Shown piece after piece: positions 51,360-61,825 of a stretch of DNA of 64,000 bases. Both the position numbers and the translations under genes were made by a program. The notes under the pieces were generated by a model, which saw only the letters and a list, made by a program, of their open reading frames with translations, ran no database searches and had not been told where the DNA came from. Within the stretch, counting starts at the first letter, position 1, and each line of letters starts with the position of its first letter. Source of the DNA: Clavibacter sp. VKM Ac-2872 (GTDB lineage: Bacteria; Actinomycetota; Actinomycetes; Actinomycetales; Microbacteriaceae); the NCBI RefSeq assembly GCF_015351105.1, contig NZ_JADKRR010000001.1, forward strand, positions 1 through 64,000. Direction: 5' to 3'.

Positions 51360-51760
51360 CGGGCCGCAGCCTCCGGTCGTCGCCACCGCCGGAGCAGCGC
51401 GGGCGCGGTGGTCAGCACGAGGATCGCGAACAGGGTCTGGTTCGCCACGCCCCACACCGAGAGGCCGCCGATCGTCGCGAACACCGTCCAGTTGACCGCG
51501 ATGTCGGCGACGATCACGGCGATGCCGAGCGCGACCCCGGTGCGGCGCCGTCGGGCCAGCAGGGCGATGACGAGCGGATCCAGCACCGTGAGCGACAGCC
51601 AGAAGGCGCGGAGCGCGAGCGGGAAGCCGGCGTAGACGTCCGCCCCGCCGATCACGATGTCGAGGACGTGGGTGGTGGTGCCGATGCCGAAGCCCGCGAT
51701 CCAGAGGATCCGGACGACCCGCGGCCCGCGCTCGGGATCGCGGCGGCGCACGTCGCCCAC
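51356..51760 (-). CDS. Small four-helix membrane protein
   Basis: 134 residues, GTG start 1 bp after the TetR stop on the same strand, so it is the second gene of that unit. Helices: VRILWIAGFGIGTTTHVLDI, LALRAFWLSLTVLDPLVIAL, LGIAVIVADIAVNWTVFATI and QTLFAILVLTTAPALL. No family recognised. Co-expression with the TetR regulator suggests it responds to the same signal. Confidence 0.75.
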   Translation of the reverse strand: MGDVRRRDPERGPRVVRILWIAGFGIGTTTHVLDIVIGGADVYAGFPLALRAFWLSLTVLDPLVIALLARRRRTGVALGIAVIVADIAVNWTVFATIGGLSVWGVANQTLFAILVLTTAPALLRRWRRPEAAAR

Positions 51761-51761
51761 C

Positions 51762-52511
51762 TCAGCCCCAGCTCGCGGAGCCCGGCGGGACCGATGCCCG
51801 CGCGCCCCCGCGCCATCGCGCGATCGACTGCTCCACGTACTCGCCGACGAGGGCCGGCAGGTCGAGCGTCGGATTGTGGATCCACTGGATCTCGAGCCCG
51901 TCGAGGATCGCGAGGAAGCACGCGGCCTCGTAGTCGAGCGTCGCGTCGTCCATCGGCGGCACCTGGCCGAGCGCCACGGCCTCGCCGATGCGGCGGCGGA
52001 TCTGCGCGATGGTGCGCGAGTACCGGCCGCGCATGTACGCGTGCGCCGGATGCGTCGCGTCGCTGGTCTCGGTCGCGAAGGTCAGGTACAGCTCGAGGAA
52101 GCCGCGGTGCTCCACGTGGTACCGCATCAGGTCGACGAAAGCGCGGAGCGCGGGCAGGCCAGGGGCGGCCTCGGAGACGAACGGCTGCTGCCGGTCCCAC
52201 TGCCGCAGCACCTCCGTCAGCAGCTCCTCCTTGCGGAAGTAGCGGAGCACGGCCGCGGGCGATACTCCCACCTCGTCGGCGATCTCCTTGATCGTGGCGG
52301 CGCCGTAGCCGCGGACCCCGAACACGCGGACGGCCGCGGCGACGATCTCCGCGCGCCGTCGGATGCCCGCCGAGTAGAGGCCGCGCGGCGTCGATCCGCC
52401 GGTCGCGTCCGCCCCTCGATGCGGGCTCGGATCCCCGTCAGCACGCGGAAAGTTTTCCACCGGAGCGGGGGATGCCCGGCGCTTCGGGGTGGCGCTCCTC
52501 GACTCGGTCAC
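51762..52511 (-). CDS. TetR/AcrR regulator, divergent to sugar locus
   Basis: 249 residues from the GTG at 52511 (GGGAGG upstream). A ~50-residue disordered N-terminus precedes the HTH: AAAVRVFGVRGYGAATIKEI then ADEVGVSPAAVLRYFRKEE. The ligand domain has the YHVEHRGFLELYLTFATETS helix. It is divergent from the Gfo/Idh/MocA gene at 52623, with an inverted repeat between them at 52570-52590, so it probably represses the carbohydrate operon. Confidence 0.9.
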   Translation of the reverse strand: MTESRSATPKRRASPAPVENFPRADGDPSPHRGADATGGSTPRGLYSAGIRRRAEIVAAAVRVFGVRGYGAATIKEIADEVGVSPAAVLRYFRKEELLTEVLRQWDRQQPFVSEAAPGLPALRAFVDLMRYHVEHRGFLELYLTFATETSDATHPAHAYMRGRYSRTIAQIRRRIGEAVALGQVPPMDDATLDYEAACFLAILDGLEIQWIHNPTLDLPALVGEYVEQSIARWRGGARASVPPGSASWG

Positions 52512-52569
52512 GATGCGGATCCTCCCTCTTGTGCCTGCGTGGACCCGGACGTACAGTGACTCAATCGTA

Positions 52570-52590
52570 AACGAAGCGTCAGTATTCGTT
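52570..52590. promoter_or_regulatory. Operator AACGAA-N9-TTCGTT
   Basis: Perfect 6-bp arms around a 9-nt spacer in the AT-richer divergent region, 33 bp before the GTG of the sugar operon and 59 bp before the TetR start. Likely the binding site of the adjacent TetR regulator. Confidence 0.6.
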
Positions 52591-52622
52591 CCGCGGTGAT
52601 CAGTGCTAGGGACGAGGGCGTC

Positions 52623-53723
52623 GTGGGCGAAGAGGTGTTCGGTGTGGGCCTGGTCGGGGCCGGGCCGGTCGGGCAGGCCATCCACCTGCCGACGTTGGCG
52701 CGCATGGCCGACCGCTTCCGGGTCGTCCACGTCATGGACGTCGACGCCGAGGTCGCCGAGCGCGTCGCCGCCCGCGCGGCAGCCCGGCACTCGACGGACG
52801 CGGACGCGCTCATCCAGGATCCCGACGTCGACGTCGTCGTCATCGGCAGCCCGAACCGCTTCCACGCCGAGCAGGTCGTCGCCGCGTGCCGCGCCGGCAA
52901 GCGCGCCGTGCTCTGCGAGAAGCCGCTCGCCGTCTCCGCGGAGGAGGGCCGGGCCATCGCCCGCGCATCCGCCGAGCACGGCGTGCCCGTGATCGTCGGC
53001 ACCATGCACGCGTTCGACCCCGCGTGGATCGCCGCGGCCGACGCCTGGGACGCCTCCGGCCGCGCGCCGCACACCGTCCGCATCTCGGCCGTGATCCCGC
53101 CGAACCCCGACTCCGAGGACTCCGCCACCGAGATCGTCGGCCGCCCCGCACCCCGCGTCGCGGGCGAGCCGGACGTCGAGGCGCAGGCGCTCGCGGTCAC
53201 TGGCGGCGTGCTCGGCCTCGCGATCCACGACCTCCCGCTCGCGCGCCGCCTCCTGCCCGACGCCCGCCCGCGCGTGATCAGCGCGCGCGCCCTCCGGCCG
53301 TGGGGCTATGAGATCGTCGCGATGGTGGGGGAGAGCGTGCTCGAGATCCACGGCATCGGCGGCGCATCGTGGGATCCCGAGTGGACGCTCGACGCCGTCG
53401 CGCGCGACGGCTCCCTCCACCTCGACTTCTCCCTCTCCTACGTGCACGCCGGATCCAGCACCGCCACCCTCACCGACGCCCGCGGCACCACCGGCTGGGG
53501 CCCCTACGCCGACAACGGCTACCTCGGCGAGTGGGAGCACGTGCACGACGTGATCACGGGCCGCGCCGCACCGGTGGAGATGGACGCGCAGCTCGCCGAC
53601 CTCGACCTCGCGACCGACATCGCGGAGCAGAGCGCCGCGATCGTCCGCGCGGGCGGCGCCGTCCCCGCGGCGACCGAGGCCGGATCCGACGTGCACGCCG
53701 CCCGGACGGAGGTCGCCGCATGA
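52623..53723 (+). CDS. Gfo/Idh/MocA-family oxidoreductase
   Basis: 366 residues from the GTG at 52623, chosen because GACGAGG lies about 6 nt upstream; the in-frame GTG at 52596 has none. Rossmann motif GVGLVGAGPVGQAIHLPTLA, VDVVVIGSPNRFHAEQVVAA and the active-site Lys in VLCEKPLAVSAEEG define the family. A later LAIHDLPLARRL holds the candidate catalytic His. Oxidises or isomerises a sugar or inositol with NAD(P). First gene of the sugar ABC operon. Confidence 0.92.
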   Translation: MGEEVFGVGLVGAGPVGQAIHLPTLARMADRFRVVHVMDVDAEVAERVAARAAARHSTDADALIQDPDVDVVVIGSPNRFHAEQVVAACRAGKRAVLCEKPLAVSAEEGRAIARASAEHGVPVIVGTMHAFDPAWIAAADAWDASGRAPHTVRISAVIPPNPDSEDSATEIVGRPAPRVAGEPDVEAQALAVTGGVLGLAIHDLPLARRLLPDARPRVISARALRPWGYEIVAMVGESVLEIHGIGGASWDPEWTLDAVARDGSLHLDFSLSYVHAGSSTATLTDARGTTGWGPYADNGYLGEWEHVHDVITGRAAPVEMDAQLADLDLATDIAEQSAAIVRAGGAVPAATEAGSDVHAARTEVAA

Positions 53724-54532
53724 CCGCCCTCACCCTCCGCATCGATCCCGCGGCGTCGGCGACCCACGCCCACGCGGCCGTCGCGACCCTCGCCTCGCTG
53801 CCCGAGTCGTTCCGCCGCACCGACGACGCGGGCGACGTGGTCGTGGTCGCGGGCGGCGACGGCTGGGCCGGACGCGCGACGGACGCGGCCCGCTCCGGCG
53901 CCCGCGCGCTCCTCGTGCTCGACCCCGGTCCCGCCGCCGACGCCGACCTCGCGGACCTCGCCGCGGCGGGCGTCCCCGTGGTGCTCGACGTGCCGTGGCG
54001 GCACGACGAGGCCGTCCGCCGGGTCGCCCCGCGGATCCACCGGCTCGTCGCCCCCGGCGCCCTGTTCGAGGCCCGCGCCACCGTCGCGTCCACCGACGAC
54101 CTCGCCGGCGCAGCCCGCGCCCTCGCGCTCACGGCGCAGACGCTCGTCGGCTCGCCGCTGACGGAGCTGGCGCCCCTCGCGGAGACGCCCGACCACCTCA
54201 TGCTCTCCGGCATCACCGCGTCCGGCGTGCACGTGATCGTCAGCGCGGTCGTCACCGCCCACGCCCACGCGTGCGCGACCTTCCGGCTCGTCGTCGGCGA
54301 CCGCGCCGCGCACGTCGTCCTGCCCGCGCCGGGCACGGCCGCCCCCGGGCGCGCGAGCGTCACGGACGCCGCCGGCCGCGAGGACCTCCCCGTCGTCTTC
54401 GAGTCCGGTCACCGCACGGCGATGCGCCTGGCCCGCGATGCCGCCCACGGTCGATGCGTCCCCGACGACGTCGCCGACCTGCGCTCCCTCCTCGCCGCAG
54501 GGCCCGCGCTCGCGGCCGACGCGCGCCCCTAG
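53720..54532 (+). CDS. Unknown protein paired with Gfo/Idh/MocA enzyme
   Basis: 270 residues, ATG overlapping the dehydrogenase stop (ATGA). An N-terminal alternating strand/helix part (GDVVVVAGGDGWAGRATDAA, ALLVLDPGPAADADLADLAA and VPVVLDVPWRHDEAVRRVAP) looks like a small Rossmann-type domain. A second part has VHVIVSAVVTAHAHACATFR, a beta-rich stretch recalling the C-terminal domain of Gfo/Idh proteins. It may be a degenerate partner subunit. No family recognised with confidence. Confidence 0.75.
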   Translation: MTALTLRIDPAASATHAHAAVATLASLPESFRRTDDAGDVVVVAGGDGWAGRATDAARSGARALLVLDPGPAADADLADLAAAGVPVVLDVPWRHDEAVRRVAPRIHRLVAPGALFEARATVASTDDLAGAARALALTAQTLVGSPLTELAPLAETPDHLMLSGITASGVHVIVSAVVTAHAHACATFRLVVGDRAAHVVLPAPGTAAPGRASVTDAAGREDLPVVFESGHRTAMRLARDAAHGRCVPDDVADLRSLLAAGPALAADARP

Positions 54533-54586
54533 ACCCAGCCCCTTCCCTTCCACCACACACAGCACCACCGGACAACGGAGTCAGAA

Positions 54587-55909
54587 ATGCCACAGCAGTC
54601 ATCCAGCGCCTTCGGCAACGGCCTCACCCGACGATCCCTCCTGAGCGCGGGCGTCGGCGCCGCGGCGGTCGGCCTCCTCGCCGCCTGCAGCGGCGGCGGC
54701 GGAGGCGCATCGGGCGCCGGCGCACCCCTCAAGTTCTGGAACATGCCCTGGGGCGCGCCCGCCTTCCTCACCGAGGACAAGGTGATCTCCGCGGCCTACA
54801 AGCCCGCGAGCGGCATGGGCGGCGTGAGCTACCAGCAGGTCCAGTGGGCCAACTTCACGCAGACCTTCTCGACCGCGGTCGCCGCCAACAACGGACCGGC
54901 CGTGAGCTCGGGCGGCGGGACGACGGCGTTCCTCTTCGAGTCGCAGGGGAAGATCGCGTACGCCGACGACCTCATCGAGACGTGGAAGGGCAACGGGATC
55001 TACGACGACTTCCTCCCGGGCCTCGTCGACACCCTCAAGACGGCCAACGGCTACGCGGCCGTCCCGTACAACCTCGACATGCGCATGTACTGGTACCGGA
55101 AGGACCTGCTCGAGAAGGCCGGCGCCGACGTGCCGACCGACTGGGACTCCTACGAGGCCGCGTGCGCCGCCCTCAAGAAGATCGGCGTCTACGGCTACGG
55201 CACCCGCTCGGGCGCGGGCGCCTTCACCGGCTTCCACCAGATCGTCGCCCACATGATCAACAACGGCGGCGGCCTCTTCGACGCCGACCAGAACCCGGAC
55301 GTCGTCACGGACAAGAACATCGAGGCCGTCGAGTGGGTGCTCGGCATGGTGAAGAACGGCTACGTGGATCCCCGCAGCGCCACCTACACCTCCGACAACG
55401 CGTACCAGCAGATGGACGCCGGCACCTTCGGCATGTTCTGGGACGGCGCGGGGGCCACGGCCAACGTGACGCCCGAGACCGCGGCGCAGATGGTGGTGGG
55501 CGACCCGCTCGTGGGCCCCGGCGGCGAGAAGGGCGCGCTCTACTTCCCGAACAACATCATGATGTACAAGTCGACGCCCAGCCAGGAGAACAGCGAGGCG
55601 TTCCTCACGTACTACTACCAGAACATGAAGTCGCTCTGGACGAAGCAGACCGGCATCGGCCTGCCCCCGCTGAAGTCCATCGCCGACGAGGCGTACGCGG
55701 ACGACCCGAACACCACGAAGATCCTCAACGACTGGCAGCCCATCTCGAAGACCTGGGGCGCCCCCGGCTCGAACACGGTCTTCCAGAACGTGACCAAGGT
55801 CGACGGCACGCAGCCGACGATCTCGTTCGCGCAGGCGGTCCTCGGCGGCACGGTCACGGCGAAGGCCTCCCTCGAGACCCTGCAGAAGGAGCTGGAGGCC
55901 GGCGCGTGA
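54587..55909 (+). CDS. Sugar ABC transporter substrate-binding lipoprotein
   Basis: 440 residues. The signal peptide has a twin-Arg TRRSLLSAG and lipobox LAAC (Cys about residue 34) followed by a Gly-rich linker. Family 1 (MalE/UgpB-like) binding fold: LKFWNMPWGAP, the VPYNLDMRMYWYRKDLLEKA segment and the DMRMYWYRKDLLEKAGADVP hinge region typical of such proteins. It traps an oligosaccharide or sugar acid outside the cell for the two permeases downstream. Export could be by Tat given the RR motif. No ATPase is encoded here, so a shared MsiK-type ATPase must serve. Confidence 0.93.
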   Translation: MPQQSSSAFGNGLTRRSLLSAGVGAAAVGLLAACSGGGGGASGAGAPLKFWNMPWGAPAFLTEDKVISAAYKPASGMGGVSYQQVQWANFTQTFSTAVAANNGPAVSSGGGTTAFLFESQGKIAYADDLIETWKGNGIYDDFLPGLVDTLKTANGYAAVPYNLDMRMYWYRKDLLEKAGADVPTDWDSYEAACAALKKIGVYGYGTRSGAGAFTGFHQIVAHMINNGGGLFDADQNPDVVTDKNIEAVEWVLGMVKNGYVDPRSATYTSDNAYQQMDAGTFGMFWDGAGATANVTPETAAQMVVGDPLVGPGGEKGALYFPNNIMMYKSTPSQENSEAFLTYYYQNMKSLWTKQTGIGLPPLKSIADEAYADDPNTTKILNDWQPISKTWGAPGSNTVFQNVTKVDGTQPTISFAQAVLGGTVTAKASLETLQKELEAGA

Positions 55910-55951
55910 CCCGCGTCGTCCCCCGGGCCATGACGTGGACGGGATGATCTG

Positions 55952-56947
55952 ATGGCCGTCGACACCCGCGACACCCGCGTCGCGGACAAGATCGGGCTGG
56001 CCCGCCGCGGCGTCGGCGTGGCCGGCCCCGGTCGGCCGCCGAGCGCGCCGCGGACGGGCCGCGGGAAGACGCCGCTCGGCCGGGCGGGGAAGACGCTGGC
56101 GCTGTTCGCGCTGCCGTCCCTCCTCCTGCTCGTGCTCCTCAACGTCTACCCGGTCGTGTACTCGTTCCTCCAGTCCCTGCAGAAGGGCACGCCGTCGACG
56201 CTGCCGTGGCAGACGCCGTTCGTCGGGTTCGAGAACTACGCGAACGTGCTCACCTCGGAGTCGTTCCGCAACGCGACCACGTTCACGATCGTCTTCACGG
56301 TCGTGGGTGTGTTCGGGTCGTGGATCGTGGGGCTCGCGCTCGCGCTGCTGCTGCGCACCCGGATCCCCGGCAACGGGTTCTTCAAGGTGCTGCTGCTCCT
56401 GCCGTGGATCGTCCCGGTGGTCGTCTCGGCGACCTCCTGGAACTGGCTGGTGGCGACGCCGCAGAGCCCGGTGCCGATCATCCTCGAGCGGCTCGGGTTC
56501 CCCGACGCGAACTTCCTCGGGGATCCGGTGCTGGCGCAGGTCGTGGTCTGCGTCTTCAAGGTGTGGATCAGCTTCCCGTTCATGCTGATGATGATGTCCT
56601 CGGCGCTCGCGTCGGTGGACACCAACGTCTACGAGGCGGCGAAGATGGACGGCGCGAGCGCCTGGCAGGCGTTCCGCGGCGTGACCCTCCCGATCATCTC
56701 CCGCACCACCTACATCAGCTGGGTGCTGATGACGATCTTCTGCGTCAACGACTTCCCGACGATCTTCCTGCTCACGCAGGGCGGTCCCGTGAACGCGACG
56801 ACGTCGCTGATCGTGCTGGCGTACCAGCAGGCGTTCCAGAACCTGCAGACCGGCCCGGCGACGGCGGTGGCCTTCATGATGACGGCCGTGCTCGTCCTCG
56901 TGTCGACGCTGCTGTACCGGCAGATCAAGAAGGCGGACATCGAATGA
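55952..56947 (+). CDS. Sugar ABC transporter permease (MalF type)
   Basis: 331 residues. A ~45-residue basic, Pro/Gly-rich N-terminus precedes six helices beginning TLALFALPSLLLLVLLNVYP. The coupling EAA motif is YEAAKMDGASAWQAFRGVTL. Forms the pore with the MalG-type subunit, whose start overlaps this stop (ATGA). The gene has little space (42 bp) after the binding protein. Confidence 0.94.
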   Translation: MAVDTRDTRVADKIGLARRGVGVAGPGRPPSAPRTGRGKTPLGRAGKTLALFALPSLLLLVLLNVYPVVYSFLQSLQKGTPSTLPWQTPFVGFENYANVLTSESFRNATTFTIVFTVVGVFGSWIVGLALALLLRTRIPGNGFFKVLLLLPWIVPVVVSATSWNWLVATPQSPVPIILERLGFPDANFLGDPVLAQVVVCVFKVWISFPFMLMMMSSALASVDTNVYEAAKMDGASAWQAFRGVTLPIISRTTYISWVLMTIFCVNDFPTIFLLTQGGPVNATTSLIVLAYQQAFQNLQTGPATAVAFMMTAVLVLVSTLLYRQIKKADIE

Positions 56948-57825
56948 GCCAGGCACTCGCCGTCGGCGGCGCCACGTCGGCGACCGTCGGCGACGTCAAG
57001 CGGACCTCCGCGAAGCAGCGCGAGCAGAAGGGCCAGTGGTGGCGCTTCCTGCTCATCGCGGTCATCACGCTCGTGGTGATCACGCCGATCCTCGCTGTGC
57101 TGTTCCTCTCCACGCAGCCGGGGCAGAACTCGACGGCGACCGGGTTCACGCTCGAGAACTTCGAGCGCGTGCTCGGCGGCACCGACGTGATGATCTGGCT
57201 CGGCAACAGCCTCGTGGTCGCGCTCGTGACCGTGCTCGTGTCGGTCGTGATCGCGGCGCCCGCCGGGTACGTGCTCAGCCGCTCGCGGTCGCGGCTCGTC
57301 TCCGGGTACTCGCTCGTGCTGTTCGTGGTGCAGGCGCTGCCGGTGGTGACGGCGGCGATCCCGCTGTTCATCACGTTCTCGGCGATGGGCCTCATCAACA
57401 CGCTGCAGGGCGTGGCGATCATCTACATCGGCTCGACCATGTCGGTCGCGATCTGGATGATGGCGGCGTACATCGACTCCATCCCCATCACCCTGGAGGA
57501 GGCGGCGTGGATGGACGGCGCGAGCGTGTTCGGCGGCTTCGTGCGCGTCGTGCTGCGCAATTCCCTGCCGGGCATCCTCTCGACCGCGATCTTCTCGTTC
57601 CTGCTGGCCTGGAACGACTACCTGATCGCGCTCCTGTTCCTGCAGGACTTCACGAAGTACACCCTCCCCATCGGCCTCAACACGTTCTTCCAGCAGAACG
57701 CGGCCGACTGGGGCTCGGTGATGGCGGTCGCGGTCATCATGATGCTGCCGCCCGTGCTGATCTTCGCCCTGCTGAACAAGTACTTCAGCGTCGGCGGGAT
57801 CGGCGGGTCGCTCGCCGGGAGGTGA
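56944..57825 (+). CDS. Sugar ABC transporter permease (MalG type)
   Basis: 293 residues, six helices beginning LLIAVITLVVITPILAVLFL. The EAA motif is LEEAAWMDGASVFGGFVRVV. Ends with the MalG-type SVGGIGGSLAGR. Last gene of the operon, followed 15 bp later by a strong terminator. The ATP-binding subunit is absent, as is common in actinobacteria that use a shared ATPase. Confidence 0.94.
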   Translation: MSQALAVGGATSATVGDVKRTSAKQREQKGQWWRFLLIAVITLVVITPILAVLFLSTQPGQNSTATGFTLENFERVLGGTDVMIWLGNSLVVALVTVLVSVVIAAPAGYVLSRSRSRLVSGYSLVLFVVQALPVVTAAIPLFITFSAMGLINTLQGVAIIYIGSTMSVAIWMMAAYIDSIPITLEEAAWMDGASVFGGFVRVVLRNSLPGILSTAIFSFLLAWNDYLIALLFLQDFTKYTLPIGLNTFFQQNAADWGSVMAVAVIMMLPPVLIFALLNKYFSVGGIGGSLAGR

Positions 57826-57840
57826 GGCGGCCTCGCCCCA

Positions 57841-57892
57841 GACGAGAGCCCGCCCCCGTGGTCCTGATGGATCGCGGGGGCGGGCTCTCGTC
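57841..57892. terminator. Strong bidirectional terminator, 18-bp perfect stem
   Basis: GACGAGAGCCCGCCCCCG (57841-57858) pairs perfectly with CGGGGGCGGGCTCTCGTC (57875-57892), loop 16 nt. It separates the sugar ABC operon (plus strand) from the convergent toxin-antitoxin unit (minus strand) and can serve both. Confidence 0.92.
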
Positions 57893-57901
57893 GTGCGGGC
57901 T

Positions 57902-58159
57902 CTACTTGGTGGGCTTGTGCTGCCAGCGCACGTGGCGCTCGCCGGCGCGCGTGATGACGCCGAGCTCCTCGCCCTTGAGCGGGTAGTTCGTCGGAGTGCG
58001 CTCCGTCGGCGTCCGGGTGAGGAAGTCCCACGTGTCGGCCAGCGGCCCGCGGATCGTCGCGGCCAGATCCTGCCACCCCTTCCGCGCGCTCTCGGTGGCG
58101 AAGACGATCGCGTACTCGGACCTCTTCGTCGGCCTCGGTACCTGAGGATCCTTCGCCAC
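57902..58159 (-). CDS. RelE/ParE-like toxin of a TA pair
   Basis: 85 residues from the GTG at 58159, 2 bp after the antitoxin stop. After a basic start (VPRPTKRSEYAIVFATESAR) it shows the small RelE/ParE plan: N-terminal strand, helical hairpin (KGWQDLAATIRGPLADTWDF), then strands with YPLKGEELGVITRAGERHVR and a terminal RWQHKPTK. RelE-type members cut mRNA in the ribosome; ParE-type members poison gyrase. Which applies is unclear. The gene pairs with the Phd-like antitoxin at 58162-58620, an antitoxin-first order. Confidence 0.78.
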   Translation of the reverse strand: MAKDPQVPRPTKRSEYAIVFATESARKGWQDLAATIRGPLADTWDFLTRTPTERTPTNYPLKGEELGVITRAGERHVRWQHKPTK

Positions 58160-58161
58160 GG

Positions 58162-58620
58162 TCAGGGGCGCTCGACCGGCGTCGGGTGGGCGAGCCACTC
58201 GACCGGGGAGGAGGCGAGACCCGCGGCGATGGCCGTGGCGCTCTCGCGCCAGGAGGTGAGCTCGGCGATCGCGAGGTGGGGCTGGCCGGTGGAGAAGGAG
58301 GCGCGCGCGGCGTCGACGAGCTCGCGCGAGCAGGTGTCGCGGTCCGCAGCGGACAGGGCGAGCATCCACGGGAACCGCTGGGTCATGCGCGAGGCCAGGG
58401 AGCCCTCGTCATCGAGCGTGACGGTGATGAGGTCGGCCGCGAGCTGGAGGAGCTGCGCCTGCGCATCCGCCGCGGTCTGGGACATGAGCACCAGCGTCTC
58501 GCCGTCCCGACGGGTGACCTGGACCGGGTGATCCTCCGCCTCGGCGAACACGTCCGCCGAGTGCTTGCTCAGGTCGGACGAGCGACGGATCGTCGTGCGT
58601 GCGTCATGGAGGAGAGCCAT
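58162..58620 (-). CDS. Phd/YefM-like antitoxin with long C-terminal domain
   Basis: 152 residues, about twice the usual antitoxin length. The N-terminal ~50 residues match Phd/YefM (IRRSSDLSKHSADVFAEAED then PVQVTRRDGETLVLMSQ), the DNA-binding dimer part. The remaining ~100 residues are helical and should wrap the toxin. TAAACT lies 6 nt before the ATG, giving a leaderless promoter, with direct repeats in the promoter spacer for autorepression. The promoter overlaps the 3' end of the GH2 gene upstream. Confidence 0.8.
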   Translation of the reverse strand: MALLHDARTTIRRSSDLSKHSADVFAEAEDHPVQVTRRDGETLVLMSQTAADAQAQLLQLAADLITVTLDDEGSLASRMTQRFPWMLALSAADRDTCSRELVDAARASFSTGQPHLAIAELTSWRESATAIAAGLASSPVEWLAHPTPVERP

Positions 58621-58629
58621 GACGCCAGT

Positions 58630-60492
<1,863 letters not shown>

Positions 60493-60590
60493 GATCGGGC
60501 TTCCTTCTGTCGAGACGGAGGGGAGGTGCGGTCGATGCCAGCCTGCCGCGGTCGGATGGGACGGCGCCGCACGCGTGGCGGGCGCGTCGG

Positions 60591-61769
60591 TCAGCGGGCG
60601 TCGCGCGTGGTGGTCGGGGCGGCGGGTGCGGATCCCCACGCCGGGCTGCGGATGCCGTCGGCCGCGCTCGTCCACGAGCGCAGCCGGTCGGCGACGTCCG
60701 CGCTCCGCTCGTCGGCGGTCGCCTGGGCGAGCGCGTCCTCGAGCAGGTCGGCGATGACGACGCGCGCGCCGCCCCGCTCGCTGCTGCGGATCGCGCCCTC
60801 CACCATCGCGAGGCTGAGCACGTTGTGCCGCACCTCCGTCGGCGGCGTCGTGCCGGCGCGGAGGGATCCGACGAACTCCTCGAGCGACGCGGCGATGCCC
60901 TCGGGGTGCTCGGGCACGTCGAACCGGCCGCCCGGGACGTCGAGGCCGACCACATCGTCGCCGTCCCAGCGCGCGGCGCCGCGCTCGCCGTACGCGCGCC
61001 AGTCGGCGTTCCACGACGTCGGCATGCCGGGCGTGCAGCGGCTGCCGACGTAGGCGAACCGGGCGCCGGACGCGAGCTCGAAGTCGGCGGTGGCCGCGGC
61101 GTCGCCCGCGAACCAGCTCCACGGCGGGTTCCACGAGCTGCAGCGCACGGCCACGGGCTCCTCGCCCGTCGCGTACCGCAGCTGGTCGAAGTGGTGGATG
61201 GACATGTCGACGAGCAGCGGGTGCGCCATCTGCTCGCGGAAGCCCGGCTCGTGGTCCTCGTGCAGGAACTGCGCGTGCACGACCGCGAGCGGCCCGAGCT
61301 GCGCGACGCCCTCGCGGAACGCCGTGAGGTGCGTGAAGTACCGGCGCGACTGGCTGACCATGAGGAGCCCGCCCGTGATGTCGGCGAGCGCGACCTGGCG
61401 GAGCGCCTCGGCGACGGTCGGCGCGAGCGGCTTCTCGCACAGCACCGGGAGGCCCGCGCGGAGCGCCTGCTCGTTCACGACCCGGTGCGCCTGCGGCACG
61501 GTCACGTTCACCACGGCCCGGGCGCCGGATCGCGCGGCGACCTCGGCGACGGACGCGCCCACGGCGATCCCGTCGAGCCCCGCGGCGCGCACGGCGGCCT
61601 CCGCGAGCGGGACATCGAGGTCGACGACCCCCACGAGCGCGGCGTGCGGGGAGTCGGCGAGCATGCGGATCCACAGCGCGCCCATGACGCCGGCGCCCAC
61701 CACGACGACGGGCAGGCGGTCGGATGCGGGTGCGTCGGCGGCTCCCGGTCGGCGATCGGACGTGGTCAT
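60591..61769 (-). CDS. Gfo/Idh/MocA-family oxidoreductase
   Basis: 392 residues from the ATG at 61769. Rossmann start PVVVVGAGVMGALWIRMLAD, then RAVVNVTVPQAHRVVNEQAL and the family Lys in VLCEKPLAPTVAEA. The C-terminal domain has MSIHHFDQLRYATGEEPVAV, with the usual DxxxH catalytic region. It is upstream of the GH2 gene on the same strand (98 bp gap). With the first such enzyme at 52623 it suggests oxidation of the released sugar at different carbons or a glycoside cleaved by oxidation. Confidence 0.92.
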   Translation of the reverse strand: MTTSDRRPGAADAPASDRLPVVVVGAGVMGALWIRMLADSPHAALVGVVDLDVPLAEAAVRAAGLDGIAVGASVAEVAARSGARAVVNVTVPQAHRVVNEQALRAGLPVLCEKPLAPTVAEALRQVALADITGGLLMVSQSRRYFTHLTAFREGVAQLGPLAVVHAQFLHEDHEPGFREQMAHPLLVDMSIHHFDQLRYATGEEPVAVRCSSWNPPWSWFAGDAAATADFELASGARFAYVGSRCTPGMPTSWNADWRAYGERGAARWDGDDVVGLDVPGGRFDVPEHPEGIAASLEEFVGSLRAGTTPPTEVRHNVLSLAMVEGAIRSSERGGARVVIADLLEDALAQATADERSADVADRLRSWTSAADGIRSPAWGSAPAAPTTTRDAR

Positions 61770-61825
61770 GGTGCTCGCCTCCCGGGCACGACGGCGAGCC
61801 CGCTCCGACGATACCGGGCGTCCGC

